A DNA stretch of 64,000 nt from positions 1 through 64,000 of the forward strand of contig NZ_VUMH01000006.1 of assembly GCF_009696265.1 (NCBI RefSeq), read 5' to 3'. The position numbers were made by a program, and so were the translations under genes. Below are positions 26,276-36,215 of this stretch, piece after piece. Source of the stretch: Desulfovibrio porci (GTDB lineage: Bacteria > Desulfobacterota > Desulfovibrionia > Desulfovibrionales > Desulfovibrionaceae). The notes beneath the pieces were generated by a model. The model was not told the origin of the DNA. It ran no database searches and saw nothing but the letters and a program-made list of their open reading frames with translations. Every line of letters starts with the position of its first letter. Within the stretch, counting starts at the first letter, position 1.

Positions 26276-29200
26276 CTATACGTCGAAGAGCATTTCCAGA
26301 TCTTCCCTGGTCAGGGATTTCCAGGTGTCCTGACCCGGAATGATGGCTTCGGCCACCCCGCGCTTGGCTTCCTGAAGCTTGAGGATTTTTTCCTCCACCG
26401 TATTCTGGCAGATCAGCTTGTAGGAAAAGACCTGGCGGGTCTGGCCGATACGGTGGGTGCGGTCCGTGGCCTGGCTCTCCACAGCCGGGTTCCACCACGG
26501 ATCGTAGTGGATCACGTAGTCGGCGGAGGTCAGGTTCAGGCCTGTGCCGCCCGCCTTGAGCGAGATCAGGAAGATGGGGATGTCCGGGCTGTTGTTGAAG
26601 CGGTCCACCTGATCGAAGCGGTCTTTGCTGGCCCCGTCCAGGTAGCAGAAGGGCACCTGCGAGAACTCCAGCCATTGCTTGATGATCTGAAGCATCTGCA
26701 CGAACTGCGAGAAGACCAGCACCTTGTGCCCGCCCTCCACGATTTCCATGACCATGTCCTTGAAGGCGTCGAACTTGCCGGAAGGCAGGTTGTTGGAAAA
26801 GCCGGGCAGATCCATCTTGAGCAGGCGCGGATGGCAGCAGATCTGGCGCAGCTTGAGCAGGGCGTCGAGAATGGACATCTGGCTTTTGGCCAGGCCTTTC
26901 TGGTCCACGTCGGCCAGCACCTGGGCGCGCAGCTTGCGGGCCAGGGCGGCGTACAGTTCGGCCTGGGCTTCTTCTAGGGCGCAGCAGGTGACGCTTTCCA
27001 CCTTGGGCGGCAGATCCTTGGCCACTTCAGCCTTGGTGCGGCGCAGGATGAAGGGCCGCACGCGGGTGCGCAGATATTCCAGGGTTTCGGCGTCGCCGTC
27101 CTTGATGGGCTTGACGATGCCGCGCTGGAAGGCGTGCTGCGAGCCCAGAAAGCCGGGCATCAGGAATTCGAACAGGGACCAGAGCTCGAAGAGATTGTTT
27201 TCAATGGGCGTGCCCGAGAGGCAGAGACGCATGCGGGCGTTGATCCGGCGCACGGCGCGGGCCGTGATGGTGTTGGGATTCTTGATGTTCTGGGCTTCGT
27301 CCAGAATCACGGTGTTGAACTCGTACTTTTCCATCTCCTCCAGGTCGCGCCGCAAGAGCGCGTAGGTGGTGATGATCAGATCCGAGCCCGCGATATGCTT
27401 GAACATGCCCTCGCGCCGCGTGCCGTAGATGGTCAGTTGTTTGAGGCCGGGCACGAATTTTTGCGCCTCGCGTTCCCAGTTGGGCAGCACCGAAGTGGGC
27501 ACCACGATGAGGTTGGGGCCGTCATAGTGGTTTTCCACCATATACTGGATGAAGGCCAGGGTCTGCACAGTCTTGCCCAGGCCCATTTCATCGGCCAGGA
27601 TGCCGCCGAAGCCGTATTCCGAGAGAAAATTCAAGTAGGAAAGGCCCTGCGCCTGGTAGGCGCGCAGGTTCGCGTTAAGGCCCTTGGGCGGCGCAATGGG
27701 CCGCACCTCGCGGAAAGAGCGGATTTTTTCGCGCAGATTGTTCCAGAAAGAATCCGTGGCCGCGCCGGGCAGGTCTTCCAGCAGACTGTCCAGCACCGGG
27801 GCCTCGAACTGCTTGAATTTCTGCTGCGGGGGCTTGCTGGGGTCCAGACCCAGGGCCGTGAGCTTGTGCGAGAGCTTTTCCAGCCAGGCCTCGGGCAGGC
27901 TGGTGTAGGAACCGTCCTTAAGCTGCACGTAGCGCTTGCCGCGCGACCAGGCTTTCCAGATTTTTTCCAGGGGCAGGGACTGCCCCTCGTAATCCACGCT
28001 GATGTCCAGGGAAAACCACTTTTCTTTTTCGTTGCTGCTCACCTGGGCCGTGATGGTGGACTTGGCCGTGCGCATCTTGTAGCGGGAGAGGGCGCGCTCG
28101 CCGTATACCCGGTAGCTTTCCACCAGCTTGGGATAGGAGTCGAGCAGAAAGGCAATGGCCTCTTCCGGCTCCAGAAACCAGAGCTTGCTGGAGCGGGCCT
28201 GAAAGTCCATGCCGGTAAGCTCGTTCATGAGCTGGGCTTCCTCATCCTGATGGCGGCGCACCAGGTAGGTCTGGCCCTCATAGGAGTAGCTGCCGGTCTG
28301 GAAGTCCGGGTTCGGCCCGTTGAGAGTGAATTCGCCGTGTCTGGTTTCGTAGATGTTGTCGATTTCCAGGGTCAGCAGGCTGCCTTCCTCATCCAGAAAA
28401 AGTTTGGGATTGTAGGTGGCGGGCTGGAAGACCGGCTCCATGAGCTTGAGGAATTCCTGCGGCTCATAGAGTTCCGAGGCGGGCAGGCGCGTCCAGACGC
28501 GGTCCAGAAATTCCGAAATTTCCTCGTGCGGCACCACCGGGCGCTCGTAGATCAGGTTGCGCACCAGCGAAGGGTAGAGGCCCGTCTGCACCGGGTAGAA
28601 ATTGTGCTGGTAGCAGACCCAGAGCGGCATCTGGCCGTGGAAGGTGATGGGCGCGTCCTCCAGGTTGGCATGGCCGCCGGCCTGGGCGGAAGAATTGCCC
28701 GCGCGGATGGGCAAGGGAGGGCGGCCTTCGCGTTTCAGCAGCACTTCGAAGCTGAAGCCCGTGTCGTCCAGATTGGGCTTGAGCTTGAGGGCGAAAGGCG
28801 TGCTTTCGATGCGGCAGGGCTTGTCCGTATCCATCCAGAGCAGGTAATATTCCTTGCGCACGGACCAGAAAAACCAGGAGGTCAGCCCGTCGGGAATCTC
28901 CACCCGGTGGCCGTAATAATCAAGGTGCTGGCCGATCTGGCGGGCCACGTGCGGCAGTTGGGGCGAAAATTCGGACCAGTCCGGATTCTGGATGATCTGC
29001 TCCAGCGTCACCTCGCTGTGTACGCTGGACAGGCCGGACTTGTTCTGCCTGCCCCGGAAAAAGGAAACCAGCAGCCGTCCCTGTTCCGGCGCGAAACGGA
29101 AGATCAGGTAATGGCGACCCGGTTCAGGCTCCATGTCCGTGGAAAAGAAATTCCGGAAGCTCTGCTTCCAGTCCGTGGCTGGGGACGGGGTTTCCTCCGG

Positions 29201-29530
29201 ATCGCCCTGTTCCTTGCGCAGTTCTTCAATGAGGCGCAGGGCTAGGGCCGCCACATGCCGGCAGATGCCGGAAAAGGCGTCCGAGCAGTTGCACTGGTGG
29301 CGCGTGCTGCGGTCCGTGATGGTGAAACTCAGGCTCGGCGTGTAGACCTGAAGGTCCTCCCCCTGGATCACGCCCTGCACGTCCCAGGTCTCGCCTTCCT
29401 GAATATTTATTTTTTGCGCCCCGCCTTCGGACAGGATATAGTAGGCGGCGTCGCGGATATATTCCGGCACGCTGTCGTGCAAAAAGGCCTGGCACATTTC
29501 CCGGACGACACTTTGTTCTGATCGGCTCAT
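26276..29530 (-). CDS. SWIM-domain SNF2-family helicase
   Basis: 1084 residues from ATG 29530, which follows GAGGG. Near the N-terminus a SWIM zinc motif is seen (Cys80, Cys82, Cys90, His92). The C-terminal half is a superfamily 2 SNF2 ATPase: Walker A in DEMGLGKTVQ (about residue 648), Walker B DEAQ in ILDEAQNIKNP (about 742), LSGTPIENNLFELWSLFEFL, and motif VI DRTHRIGQTRQV. Such bacterial RapA/HepA-like proteins remodel protein-DNA or RNA polymerase complexes; a specific role here is unknown. It is a single-gene unit, divergent from the peptide-binding protein gene. Confidence 0.93.
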   Translation of the reverse strand: MSRSEQSVVREMCQAFLHDSVPEYIRDAAYYILSEGGAQKINIQEGETWDVQGVIQGEDLQVYTPSLSFTITDRSTRHQCNCSDAFSGICRHVAALALRLIEELRKEQGDPEETPSPATDWKQSFRNFFSTDMEPEPGRHYLIFRFAPEQGRLLVSFFRGRQNKSGLSSVHSEVTLEQIIQNPDWSEFSPQLPHVARQIGQHLDYYGHRVEIPDGLTSWFFWSVRKEYYLLWMDTDKPCRIESTPFALKLKPNLDDTGFSFEVLLKREGRPPLPIRAGNSSAQAGGHANLEDAPITFHGQMPLWVCYQHNFYPVQTGLYPSLVRNLIYERPVVPHEEISEFLDRVWTRLPASELYEPQEFLKLMEPVFQPATYNPKLFLDEEGSLLTLEIDNIYETRHGEFTLNGPNPDFQTGSYSYEGQTYLVRRHQDEEAQLMNELTGMDFQARSSKLWFLEPEEAIAFLLDSYPKLVESYRVYGERALSRYKMRTAKSTITAQVSSNEKEKWFSLDISVDYEGQSLPLEKIWKAWSRGKRYVQLKDGSYTSLPEAWLEKLSHKLTALGLDPSKPPQQKFKQFEAPVLDSLLEDLPGAATDSFWNNLREKIRSFREVRPIAPPKGLNANLRAYQAQGLSYLNFLSEYGFGGILADEMGLGKTVQTLAFIQYMVENHYDGPNLIVVPTSVLPNWEREAQKFVPGLKQLTIYGTRREGMFKHIAGSDLIITTYALLRRDLEEMEKYEFNTVILDEAQNIKNPNTITARAVRRINARMRLCLSGTPIENNLFELWSLFEFLMPGFLGSQHAFQRGIVKPIKDGDAETLEYLRTRVRPFILRRTKAEVAKDLPPKVESVTCCALEEAQAELYAALARKLRAQVLADVDQKGLAKSQMSILDALLKLRQICCHPRLLKMDLPGFSNNLPSGKFDAFKDMVMEIVEGGHKVLVFSQFVQMLQIIKQWLEFSQVPFCYLDGASKDRFDQVDRFNNSPDIPIFLISLKAGGTGLNLTSADYVIHYDPWWNPAVESQATDRTHRIGQTRQVFSYKLICQNTVEEKILKLQEAKRGVAEAIIPGQDTWKSLTREDLEMLFDV

Positions 29531-29627
29531 GCATCCCTCAAAATCACCCGCGTCAGACAATCCCCCCCGGAATTGCCGGACGCAGAGCGCTGTTCTGACA
29601 TTTGCGACATTTAGCACAGGTTACAGG

Positions 29628-31340
29628 ATGAAAGCAACCGCAAGCGCGCAAATTATGAAAAAAATATTCCTGATTCCCGCCGTCATATTTTCCCTCTGGC
29701 TGGGGGCTTTCTGTCCGCCGGAAGCCCGTCAGGCCTTCGCGGCGGCGGATGTTTCGCGGGACATGCCCGTGGAGGACGCGCCCCGCGCCGCCGGAAACGG
29801 CACCCCGGCCGGGGAGAGCTACGGCGACCGCATTCTTTTCGGCAGCATCGGCGAGGCCTCCAACCTGATTCCCTACCTGACCTCGGATTCGGCCTCGCAT
29901 GAGGTGGCCGACATGCTCTATGTGGCCCCGCTGCGCTACAACAAGGATTTGCAGCCCGAACCGTGGGCGGCCGAATCCTGGAGCATGGAGGAGGGCGGGC
30001 GGCTGATGCGCTTCACCCTGCGCAAGGGCATTCTCTGGGAGGACGGGCGGGAACTCACGGCCGAGGACGTGGCCTTTACCTACAAATTGATCATTGACCC
30101 GGCCACGGGCAGCCCTTATGCCGAGGATTTTTTACGGATCAAAGAACTGCGCGTGCTGGACCGCTACCGCTTTGAGGTGCGCTACGAGCAGTTCTTCGCC
30201 AGGGCCGTATCTTCCTGGATGAGCCCCATCCTGCCCAAGCACATTCTGGAAGGGCAGAACATCCGCGAGACGCCTTTTGCCCGCAAGCCCGTGGGCGCGG
30301 GTCCCTATCGCCTGAAGTCCTGGGAGCCGGGCAGCCGCATCACGCTCACGGCATCGCCTACTTATTTCGACGGCAAACCCCACATCAGCGAAGTGGTTTA
30401 CAGGATTATTCCGGACGGCGCCACCATGTTCATGGAAACCCGCGCCGGGCGTCTGGATGTCATGGACCTGAGCCCGCTCCAGTATCTGCGGCAGACCTCC
30501 GGCCCGCTCTGGGAAGAACGTTTTCACAAATATCGCTATCTGGCTTCGGTCTATGTCTTTCTGGGCTTCAATCTGGAACATCCCTTTTTCAAGGATATCC
30601 GGGTGCGCCGGGCCGTTTCCATGGCCATCGACCGCGACGAGATCGTCAAGGGCGTGCTGCTGGGGCAGGGCGTACCGGCCTTCGGGCCGTTCAAGCCCGG
30701 TTCCTGGGCCTATCACCCCACGCTCAAGCCCGTGGCCCGGGATGTGGCGGCGGCCCGCGCCCTGCTGGCCGAGGCCGGTTTCAGGGATACGGACGGCGAC
30801 GGCGTGCTGGACAAGGACGGCAGGCCCCTGGCCTTCACCATCCTGACCAATCAGGGCAACGAGCAGCGCATTCTCACGGCCACGGTGATCCAGTCCCAGC
30901 TCCGGGCCGTGGGCATCGACGTGCGCATCCGCACGGTGGAGTGGGCGGCCTTTATCCGCGAATTCGTCAACAAGGGCCGCTTTGACGCCGTGATTCTGGG
31001 CTGGACCATCACCCAGGACCCGGACATTTTTCAGGTCTGGCATTCCTCCCAGGCCCATGACGGCGGCCTGAACTTCACTCACTATAAAAATCCCGAACTG
31101 GACCGCCTGCTGGAAGAGGCGCGCGCCACGCCGGATCAGGCCGTGCGCGCGCGCCTGTACGCCAGGGTTCAGGAAATCCTGGCCGATGACCAGCCCTACT
31201 GCTTTTTGTTCGTACCTTACGCCCTGCCCGTGGTGCAGCGCCGTTTCATGGGCATCCGGCCGGCTCTGGCCGGGATCATGTACAATTTCGACAAGTGGTG
31301 GGTGCCCAAGGCCTTGCAGCGTTATGAAGTGGTGGAGTAG
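29628..31340 (+). CDS. Periplasmic peptide-binding protein (SBP family 5)
   Basis: About 570 residues. A signal peptide with hydrophobic core IFLIPAVIFSLWLGAFC is followed by a DppA/OppA-type solute-binding fold. Typical segments are the lobe I motif (YVAPLRYNKDLQPEPWAAES), LRKGILWEDGRELTAEDVAF, the SBP_bac_5 signature VRRAVSMAIDRDEIVKG, and the C-terminal YALPVVQRR. ATG 29628 was chosen over 29655 because the latter lacks a ribosome site. No permease or ATPase genes adjoin it, so it is an orphan binding protein that may share an importer coded elsewhere. The ligand is probably peptides or a similar compound. Confidence 0.92.
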   Translation: MKATASAQIMKKIFLIPAVIFSLWLGAFCPPEARQAFAAADVSRDMPVEDAPRAAGNGTPAGESYGDRILFGSIGEASNLIPYLTSDSASHEVADMLYVAPLRYNKDLQPEPWAAESWSMEEGGRLMRFTLRKGILWEDGRELTAEDVAFTYKLIIDPATGSPYAEDFLRIKELRVLDRYRFEVRYEQFFARAVSSWMSPILPKHILEGQNIRETPFARKPVGAGPYRLKSWEPGSRITLTASPTYFDGKPHISEVVYRIIPDGATMFMETRAGRLDVMDLSPLQYLRQTSGPLWEERFHKYRYLASVYVFLGFNLEHPFFKDIRVRRAVSMAIDRDEIVKGVLLGQGVPAFGPFKPGSWAYHPTLKPVARDVAAARALLAEAGFRDTDGDGVLDKDGRPLAFTILTNQGNEQRILTATVIQSQLRAVGIDVRIRTVEWAAFIREFVNKGRFDAVILGWTITQDPDIFQVWHSSQAHDGGLNFTHYKNPELDRLLEEARATPDQAVRARLYARVQEILADDQPYCFLFVPYALPVVQRRFMGIRPALAGIMYNFDKWWVPKALQRYEVVE

Positions 31341-31602
31341 GGCGTCGCTCATTTCGGGCAGGCGGAAGAGGGAAAAATCGTCAATTTTGCAAAATTCCCG
31401 CAACACCAGCCCCCGGCTCACGTTCCGGCTGCGCCGGTGACGTTCGCGGGATGAGGGAAGTAAAGGCGTCTGCCCTCGGATTGGCCGGAGATGGCTGGCC
31501 TTCAGGCCGGGATTGCGGTATGAAACCGACCCGGACTGGCGGCTGTCCGTGAAAACGGACTCGCCGGAACAATTTGGCTGCAATTTTTTATGAGAGTGTG
31601 GT

Positions 31603-31983
31603 ATGCGACAAACCTGGCGCTTGCTCTGGCAGACGGCTGTGCTCGCCGCCATTGCCTGGCTGGCGGACTATGCGGTCACGGTGCTGGATCTGCCCGTTCC
31701 CGGCAATGTTCTGGGTATCATGGTACTTTTCCTCCTGCTGAGCGCGGGCGTCGTCAAGGAACGCTGGATAAGCGAGGCAGCTTCCTTTCTTCTCAGGCAC
31801 CTGGTCTTCTTTTTCATTCCCGTGGCCGTGGGCCTGATGAACTGGGGCGAGGTCTTTTATGACTATGGCTGGGTCTTGCTGGGGGCCATTGTCGGCAGCA
31901 CGGCCTTGCCTCTGCTGGTGACCGGCTGGCTGGCCGGGGCGTTGCGCCGCAGGCCGGAGAAGGAAAAAGCGCAATGTTCCTGA
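31603..31983 (+). CDS. LrgA/CidA-family holin-like membrane protein
   Basis: 126 residues with four predicted membrane helices and the family core VPGNVLGIMVLFLLL. The family was described in murein hydrolase control and, later, in pyruvate and other small-molecule transport. The last 10 bases overlap the next gene, so it is translationally coupled to the LrgB partner. Confidence 0.88.
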   Translation: MRQTWRLLWQTAVLAAIAWLADYAVTVLDLPVPGNVLGIMVLFLLLSAGVVKERWISEAASFLLRHLVFFFIPVAVGLMNWGEVFYDYGWVLLGAIVGSTALPLLVTGWLAGALRRRPEKEKAQCS

Positions 31984-32672
31984 CGACGTTTCTGTGCGTG
32001 GCGGGCACGCTGCTTGTTTACCAGTGTGTGCTCCGTCTGTATCTGCGCTACCGGCATCCGCTGATCAACGTCGTCGGCATCAGCGCGGCCGTGATTATCG
32101 CCGTACTGCTGCTCTGCGGTCTGCCCTACAGCACGTATGAACCCGCAAAAAAACTGATGACCAGCCTGATCGGCGCGGCCACGGTCAGCCTTGCGCTGCC
32201 GCTGTACCGTTACAGAAAGCTGCTCTGGCGCAATGCCCCGGCCATTCTCGTCAGCGTGAGCGCGGGGGCCTTCGCGGCCATGTTTTCCGCCGGGCTCATG
32301 GCCCAGGCCGGGGGGCTGCCGCGCCAGGTTGTCATGTCCATTCTCGCCAAGGGGGTTTCCATTCCTTTCGCGGTGGAAATTGCCGCCATTTATGACGGCA
32401 TCCCCTCCCTGGCCGCTGCTTTTGTGGTGGCCACAGGGACGCTGGGATCCTTGCTGGGAGCCTGGGCGCTGACGCTGGCGCGCGTCGCTTCCCCTTTCGC
32501 GCGCGGGCTGACGCTGGGCACCATCTCCCATGCCCAGGGCACGGCGGCGGCCCTTCAGGAAAATGAGGAGGCCGGGGCCATGGCCGGTCTGGCCATGATC
32601 CTGGCGGGCCTGCTCACTGCCGCGTTCGCGCCCCCTGTGGTCTGGCTGCTGGGAATGGTTCACGGCGGCTAG
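31974..32672 (+). CDS. LrgB/CidB-family membrane protein
   Basis: 232 residues, largely membrane-embedded, with the family motif KSLTTPVA region represented by LAKGVSIPFAVEIA, and GLTLGTISHAQGTAAAL near the C-terminus. It overlaps the lrgA-like gene and should form the usual two-component membrane unit with it. The gene ends four bases before the convergent gene at 32676. Confidence 0.9.
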   Translation: MFLTTFLCVAGTLLVYQCVLRLYLRYRHPLINVVGISAAVIIAVLLLCGLPYSTYEPAKKLMTSLIGAATVSLALPLYRYRKLLWRNAPAILVSVSAGAFAAMFSAGLMAQAGGLPRQVVMSILAKGVSIPFAVEIAAIYDGIPSLAAAFVVATGTLGSLLGAWALTLARVASPFARGLTLGTISHAQGTAAALQENEEAGAMAGLAMILAGLLTAAFAPPVVWLLGMVHGG

Positions 32673-32675
32673 CCG

Positions 32676-33263
32676 TCAGTTTCCGGATGCGTCCGCCCGC
32701 GCGTCTTGTCCGGCCTGATCCGCTGTTTTCAACGCCTGTAGTTGACCCAACAGCTCGTCTATCTTTTTCTTGATGCCTGAGGCCAGTTCCTCTTTGGCGG
32801 CGTCAGGCATATCCGAGGCCAGCACCTGTTCCAGTTGGCTTGTCAGATCCTTTAACTGCCGTTCAATGCCGGAAATTTTTTTTGTTGATTTTTTCGTCCG
32901 CTTCTCCAGCCTGTCGGGACTCCGATATGGCCTCGGTTTGAGAGCGTTCTTCCGTTTCGGCGGCGCTCATGCCGGGGAAATTTATGCCGTCCCTGTGCAC
33001 GTAGGAACGGAATTGCTGAAACAGTTTTTGCCGGTTGTCCGTGCTGTCGGCATCGGCCTGGTCCTGCCGGTCCTGAACGGCAAGCCCCCGACCGGCGGTC
33101 TGTCGCCGGTAGAGGGCCTGTTTCGCCAGAGCCAGGGCCTCCTGGGAAAAGCTGACCTGATCTCCACAATCAGCTTCGGCGTCAGTGGATGCACTACGCC
33201 GTGCGGAGCGCGCGGATTCGTGAAAAGACCAGTGGAAAGCGCGCTTGAGATGTTGATGGACAC
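32676..33263 (-). pseudogene. Small Gln/Glu-rich protein gene with two frame breaks
   Basis: A good start is GTG 33263 after GGAGG, reading VSINISSALSTGLFTNP. Typical coding sequence then continues in the -1 frame (DQVSFSQEALALAKQAL, then SAAETEERSQTEAISESRQ). At an A8 run (32876-32883 on the plus strand) it returns to the starting frame, giving ISGIERQLKDLTSQLEQVLA and ending ASGN at 32676. Seven A instead of eight would join the last two parts. The start and end frames are the same, so the two shifts cancel. The product would be about 195 residues, helical and hydrophilic; I do not recognise the family. It may be a real pseudogene, a slippage-controlled gene, or a sequence error. Confidence 0.6.
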
Positions 33264-33472
33264 TGCAGCCTCCACGCGGCACAGACGCCACTGCGTTATG
33301 ACTGGAAATTTCTGCCGTTGAACTTTGGGCATGCAAGAAAAATACCGACAAATACCGGAGACTCCGAGACGCGGGATCCCTTTCCGCCGTTGACAAGCCC
33401 GCGCTTGTCGGAACATAGTCGAAAAAACGCCTCTTCCCGTACATTTTTCATACTTCCGGCAGGGCTGACCCC

Positions 33473-35632
33473 ATGATTCGCATTCAGGAAATTCTCGATA
33501 AAGTGGCGGCCAACAATCAGAACGCCGATCTGGAACTGATCCAGCGGGCCTATGTGTTCGCCGCCACAGCCCACGCCGGGCAGACGCGCCTTTCCGGCGA
33601 GCCCTACCTTTCCCATCCCTTGGCCGTGGCCGACACCCTGGCGGACATGGGCTTTGATGAACCCACGGTGGCCGCGGGCCTGCTGCACGACACGGTGGAG
33701 GACACCAAGGCCACCATTGAGGAGATCGACGAGAATTTCGGCGAGGAAGTGGCCGATATCGTGGACGGGGTCACCAAGATCAGCATGATCCCCTTTGAAA
33801 ACAAGGAGGAAGCCCAGGCCGAGAACATCCGCAAGATGATTCTGGCCATGAGCCACGATATGCGCGTGCTGATGGTCAAACTGGCCGACCGCCTGCACAA
33901 CATGAGCACCCTGGATTTCCAGAAAGCCCACAAGCAGAAGCGCATCGCCCAGGAAACCATGGACATTTACGCCCCCCTGGCCAACCGTCTGGGCCTGTAT
34001 CTGCTCAAGCGCAACCTGGAGGATCTGAGCTTCAAGTATCTGCGGCCGGATGTCTTCAACCAGATCGATCACTGGCTGGACAAGCATCAGGTGGTGGAAA
34101 AGCACATCATCGACAAGGTGGTGGGCCTGATACAGGATCTGCTGGCCTCCAACCAGATTCAGGGGCAGGTCTATGGCCGCATCAAGCACAAGTATAGCAT
34201 TTACAAGAAGATGCAGTCCCAGTCCCTGACCCTGGACGAAATGCACGACATCATGGCCTTTCGCGTGCTGGTCAAGGACATCAAGGACTGTTACGCGGTG
34301 CTGGGTCTGGTGCACTCGCAGTGGCGGCCCGTGCACGGGCGCTTCAAGGACTATATTTCCATGCCCAAGGCCAACGGCTACCAGAGCCTGCACACCACGG
34401 TCATCGGACCTGAGGGCGAGCGCATCGAAATCCAGATCCGCACCGAGGACATGCACCGTCAGGCCGAGCACGGCGTGGCCGCGCACTGGCTGTACAAGGA
34501 AAAAGGACGGGTCAACAGCAAGGATCTGGAGCAGTTCTCCTGGCTGCGGGAAATTTTTGAGCGCCAGGGCGACGAGACGGATTCGCGCGAATTCATGCAC
34601 GCGCTGAAGATGGACCTCTTCAAGGACGAGGTCTACGTCTACACCCCGGCCGGAGACGTCAAGGAGCTGCCCGAGGGAGCCACGCCTCTGGATTTCGCCT
34701 TTCTGATCCACACCAAGGTGGGACAGCACTGCGCCGGGGCCAAGGTCAACGGCCGTCTCATGCCCCTGAGCACGGAGCTGAAGAACGGCGACATCGTGGA
34801 AATCGTCACGGACCCGGCGCGCAATCCCAATCGGGACTGGCTCAAGCTGGTCAAGACCGCCAAGGCCCGCAGCCGCATCCAGCGCTATCTGCGCACCGAG
34901 GAACGGGCCCGCGCCGTGACCCTGGGGCGCGACATGCTGGAGAAGGAAGGCCGCAAGGCCAGCCTGAATGTGGCCAAGGCCCTCAAGGAAGGGCATCTGG
35001 CCCTGGTGGCGCAGGAGATGAATTTCGAGAGCGTGGACGACCTGATCGCCGCCGTGGGCTACGCCCACCTGACCCCGCGCAAGATTCTGAACCGCCTCTA
35101 TGCCGTGCTGCATCCCAATGAGGCCGCGCCGACCGCGCCCGCGACCCCCAGCGTCAAGGAAAGCAGGGAAGAGGCCGTCCGCAAGACCGAGGGCGTGGGC
35201 ATTTCCGGCGTGGACGGGGTCCTGATGCGCTTCGCCAAATGCTGTAATCCGGTGCCGGGCGACCCCATCATCGGCTATATCAGCCGGGGCATGGGCGTCA
35301 GCGTGCACTGCGCCGACTGCCCCAATGTGGCCAATATGGAGCCGGAGCGCCTGATCTCCGTGCACTGGGACGGCGCGGAGGAAAAACCCTACGAAGCGGG
35401 CATTTTCATTATCGCCAAAAACGTGCAGGGCGTACTGGCGGAAGTGGCTCAGATACTGTCCAAAAACAACGTGAACATCACCGGCCTGAGCATGGACAAT
35501 CTGGTGGACGGCCGCGCCAAACTGCGTTTTACTGTGGAAGTGCGCGACGCCACCCAGCTCTATCAGCTCATTGAAGCCATCCGCGCCCTGCCGTCCATTC
35601 TGGAAGTGGTGCGCGACACCGAGGACGTGTGA
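33473..35632 (+). CDS. rsh: Bifunctional (p)ppGpp synthetase/hydrolase
   Basis: 719 residues with the full RelA/SpoT layout. The HD hydrolase domain has LLHDTVEDT (His72, Asp73, Glu77, Asp78), all needed for hydrolysis. The synthetase domain has GRIKHKYSIYKKM, HGRFKDYISMPKANGYQSLH and EIQIRTEDMHRQAEHGVAAHW. The RFKD motif is that of bifunctional SpoT/Rsh rather than RelA (ExDD). TGS (VYVYTPAGDVKELPEGATPLDF), the Cys-containing region (FAKCCNPVPGDPIIGYISRG) and a C-terminal ACT domain follow. It controls the stringent response. Nothing suggests it is in an operon. Confidence 0.97.
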   Translation: MIRIQEILDKVAANNQNADLELIQRAYVFAATAHAGQTRLSGEPYLSHPLAVADTLADMGFDEPTVAAGLLHDTVEDTKATIEEIDENFGEEVADIVDGVTKISMIPFENKEEAQAENIRKMILAMSHDMRVLMVKLADRLHNMSTLDFQKAHKQKRIAQETMDIYAPLANRLGLYLLKRNLEDLSFKYLRPDVFNQIDHWLDKHQVVEKHIIDKVVGLIQDLLASNQIQGQVYGRIKHKYSIYKKMQSQSLTLDEMHDIMAFRVLVKDIKDCYAVLGLVHSQWRPVHGRFKDYISMPKANGYQSLHTTVIGPEGERIEIQIRTEDMHRQAEHGVAAHWLYKEKGRVNSKDLEQFSWLREIFERQGDETDSREFMHALKMDLFKDEVYVYTPAGDVKELPEGATPLDFAFLIHTKVGQHCAGAKVNGRLMPLSTELKNGDIVEIVTDPARNPNRDWLKLVKTAKARSRIQRYLRTEERARAVTLGRDMLEKEGRKASLNVAKALKEGHLALVAQEMNFESVDDLIAAVGYAHLTPRKILNRLYAVLHPNEAAPTAPATPSVKESREEAVRKTEGVGISGVDGVLMRFAKCCNPVPGDPIIGYISRGMGVSVHCADCPNVANMEPERLISVHWDGAEEKPYEAGIFIIAKNVQGVLAEVAQILSKNNVNITGLSMDNLVDGRAKLRFTVEVRDATQLYQLIEAIRALPSILEVVRDTEDV

Positions 35633-35663
35633 GGGAATGCCAAAGAAAGAAGTTTTGCCGTTA

Positions 35664-35808
35664 GGAGCTGTTTCTAAATTGTCCTTTCGCCCTCTGCCTG
35701 CGGCGGGTTCGCCCCATGCGACAGTCGAATATGTTTGAATATACTCCCTTCGCCCAGGCCCCGCCTTCCTTGCCAGAGAACGAAAATCCTTATTGAGAAA
35801 CAGCGCTT
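35664..35808. repeat. Interspersed spacer element, first copy
   Basis: The inverted arms GCTGTTTCT (35667-35675) and AGAAACAGC (35796-35804) are perfect and extend imperfectly to about 16 bases. The interior contains CTTTCGCCCTCTGCC and ACTCCCTTCGCCC and aligns with related sequences at 7866-7956 and 52825-52973. It lies about 30 bases after rsh. Confidence 0.55.
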
Positions 35809-36215
35809 AGAGCAATTCAAAGCGGATTTGCGCTATAAATGTAATATGTTGAAATAAATTATATAAAAATATTTTTTGAATTTTTATACCATTTTTTATA
35901 CCGGCATTTTTTCTGGCTCTCAGAAGACCTTATCGGCTTCAAGCAGACAAATTTTTCCAGTAAAAAAACTCCCTGGCAGCTCACCGCAATTTTCACATTT
36001 CGTGGCGTATAGCAGTGTGTAGCTAGCACTTATTTTGTATGATATTTTATTGAAATATAAAAATAAAATTTATGAAAAATTTTGATACCCTAAAATCTAC
36101 CCGCCGAAAATCAGGATGACAAAAGTTCCTTTGACGCGAGGCTGGACAGATTTTACCAAGGGTAAGACTGAAGAGAAAAATTCGGGTGTATACCTGACAA
36201 TTCAAACGGATAGAT
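35809..36215. other. AT-rich spacer between rsh and the AraC-type gene
   Basis: About 400 bases without a supported gene. The base composition is strikingly AT-rich, especially 35820-35910 and 36030-36090, against GC-rich flanks. Open frames here only run antisense into the AraC gene. Confidence 0.45.

Noticed and set aside
27134..29245. A 703-codon plus-strand frame opposite the SNF2 gene
   Set aside because: It lacks domain signatures and is antisense to a gene with all helicase motifs.
33296..35365. Long minus-strand frame opposite rsh
   Set aside because: Antisense of a fully conserved Rsh enzyme; composition is His/Gln/Val-biased, as expected for a shadow.
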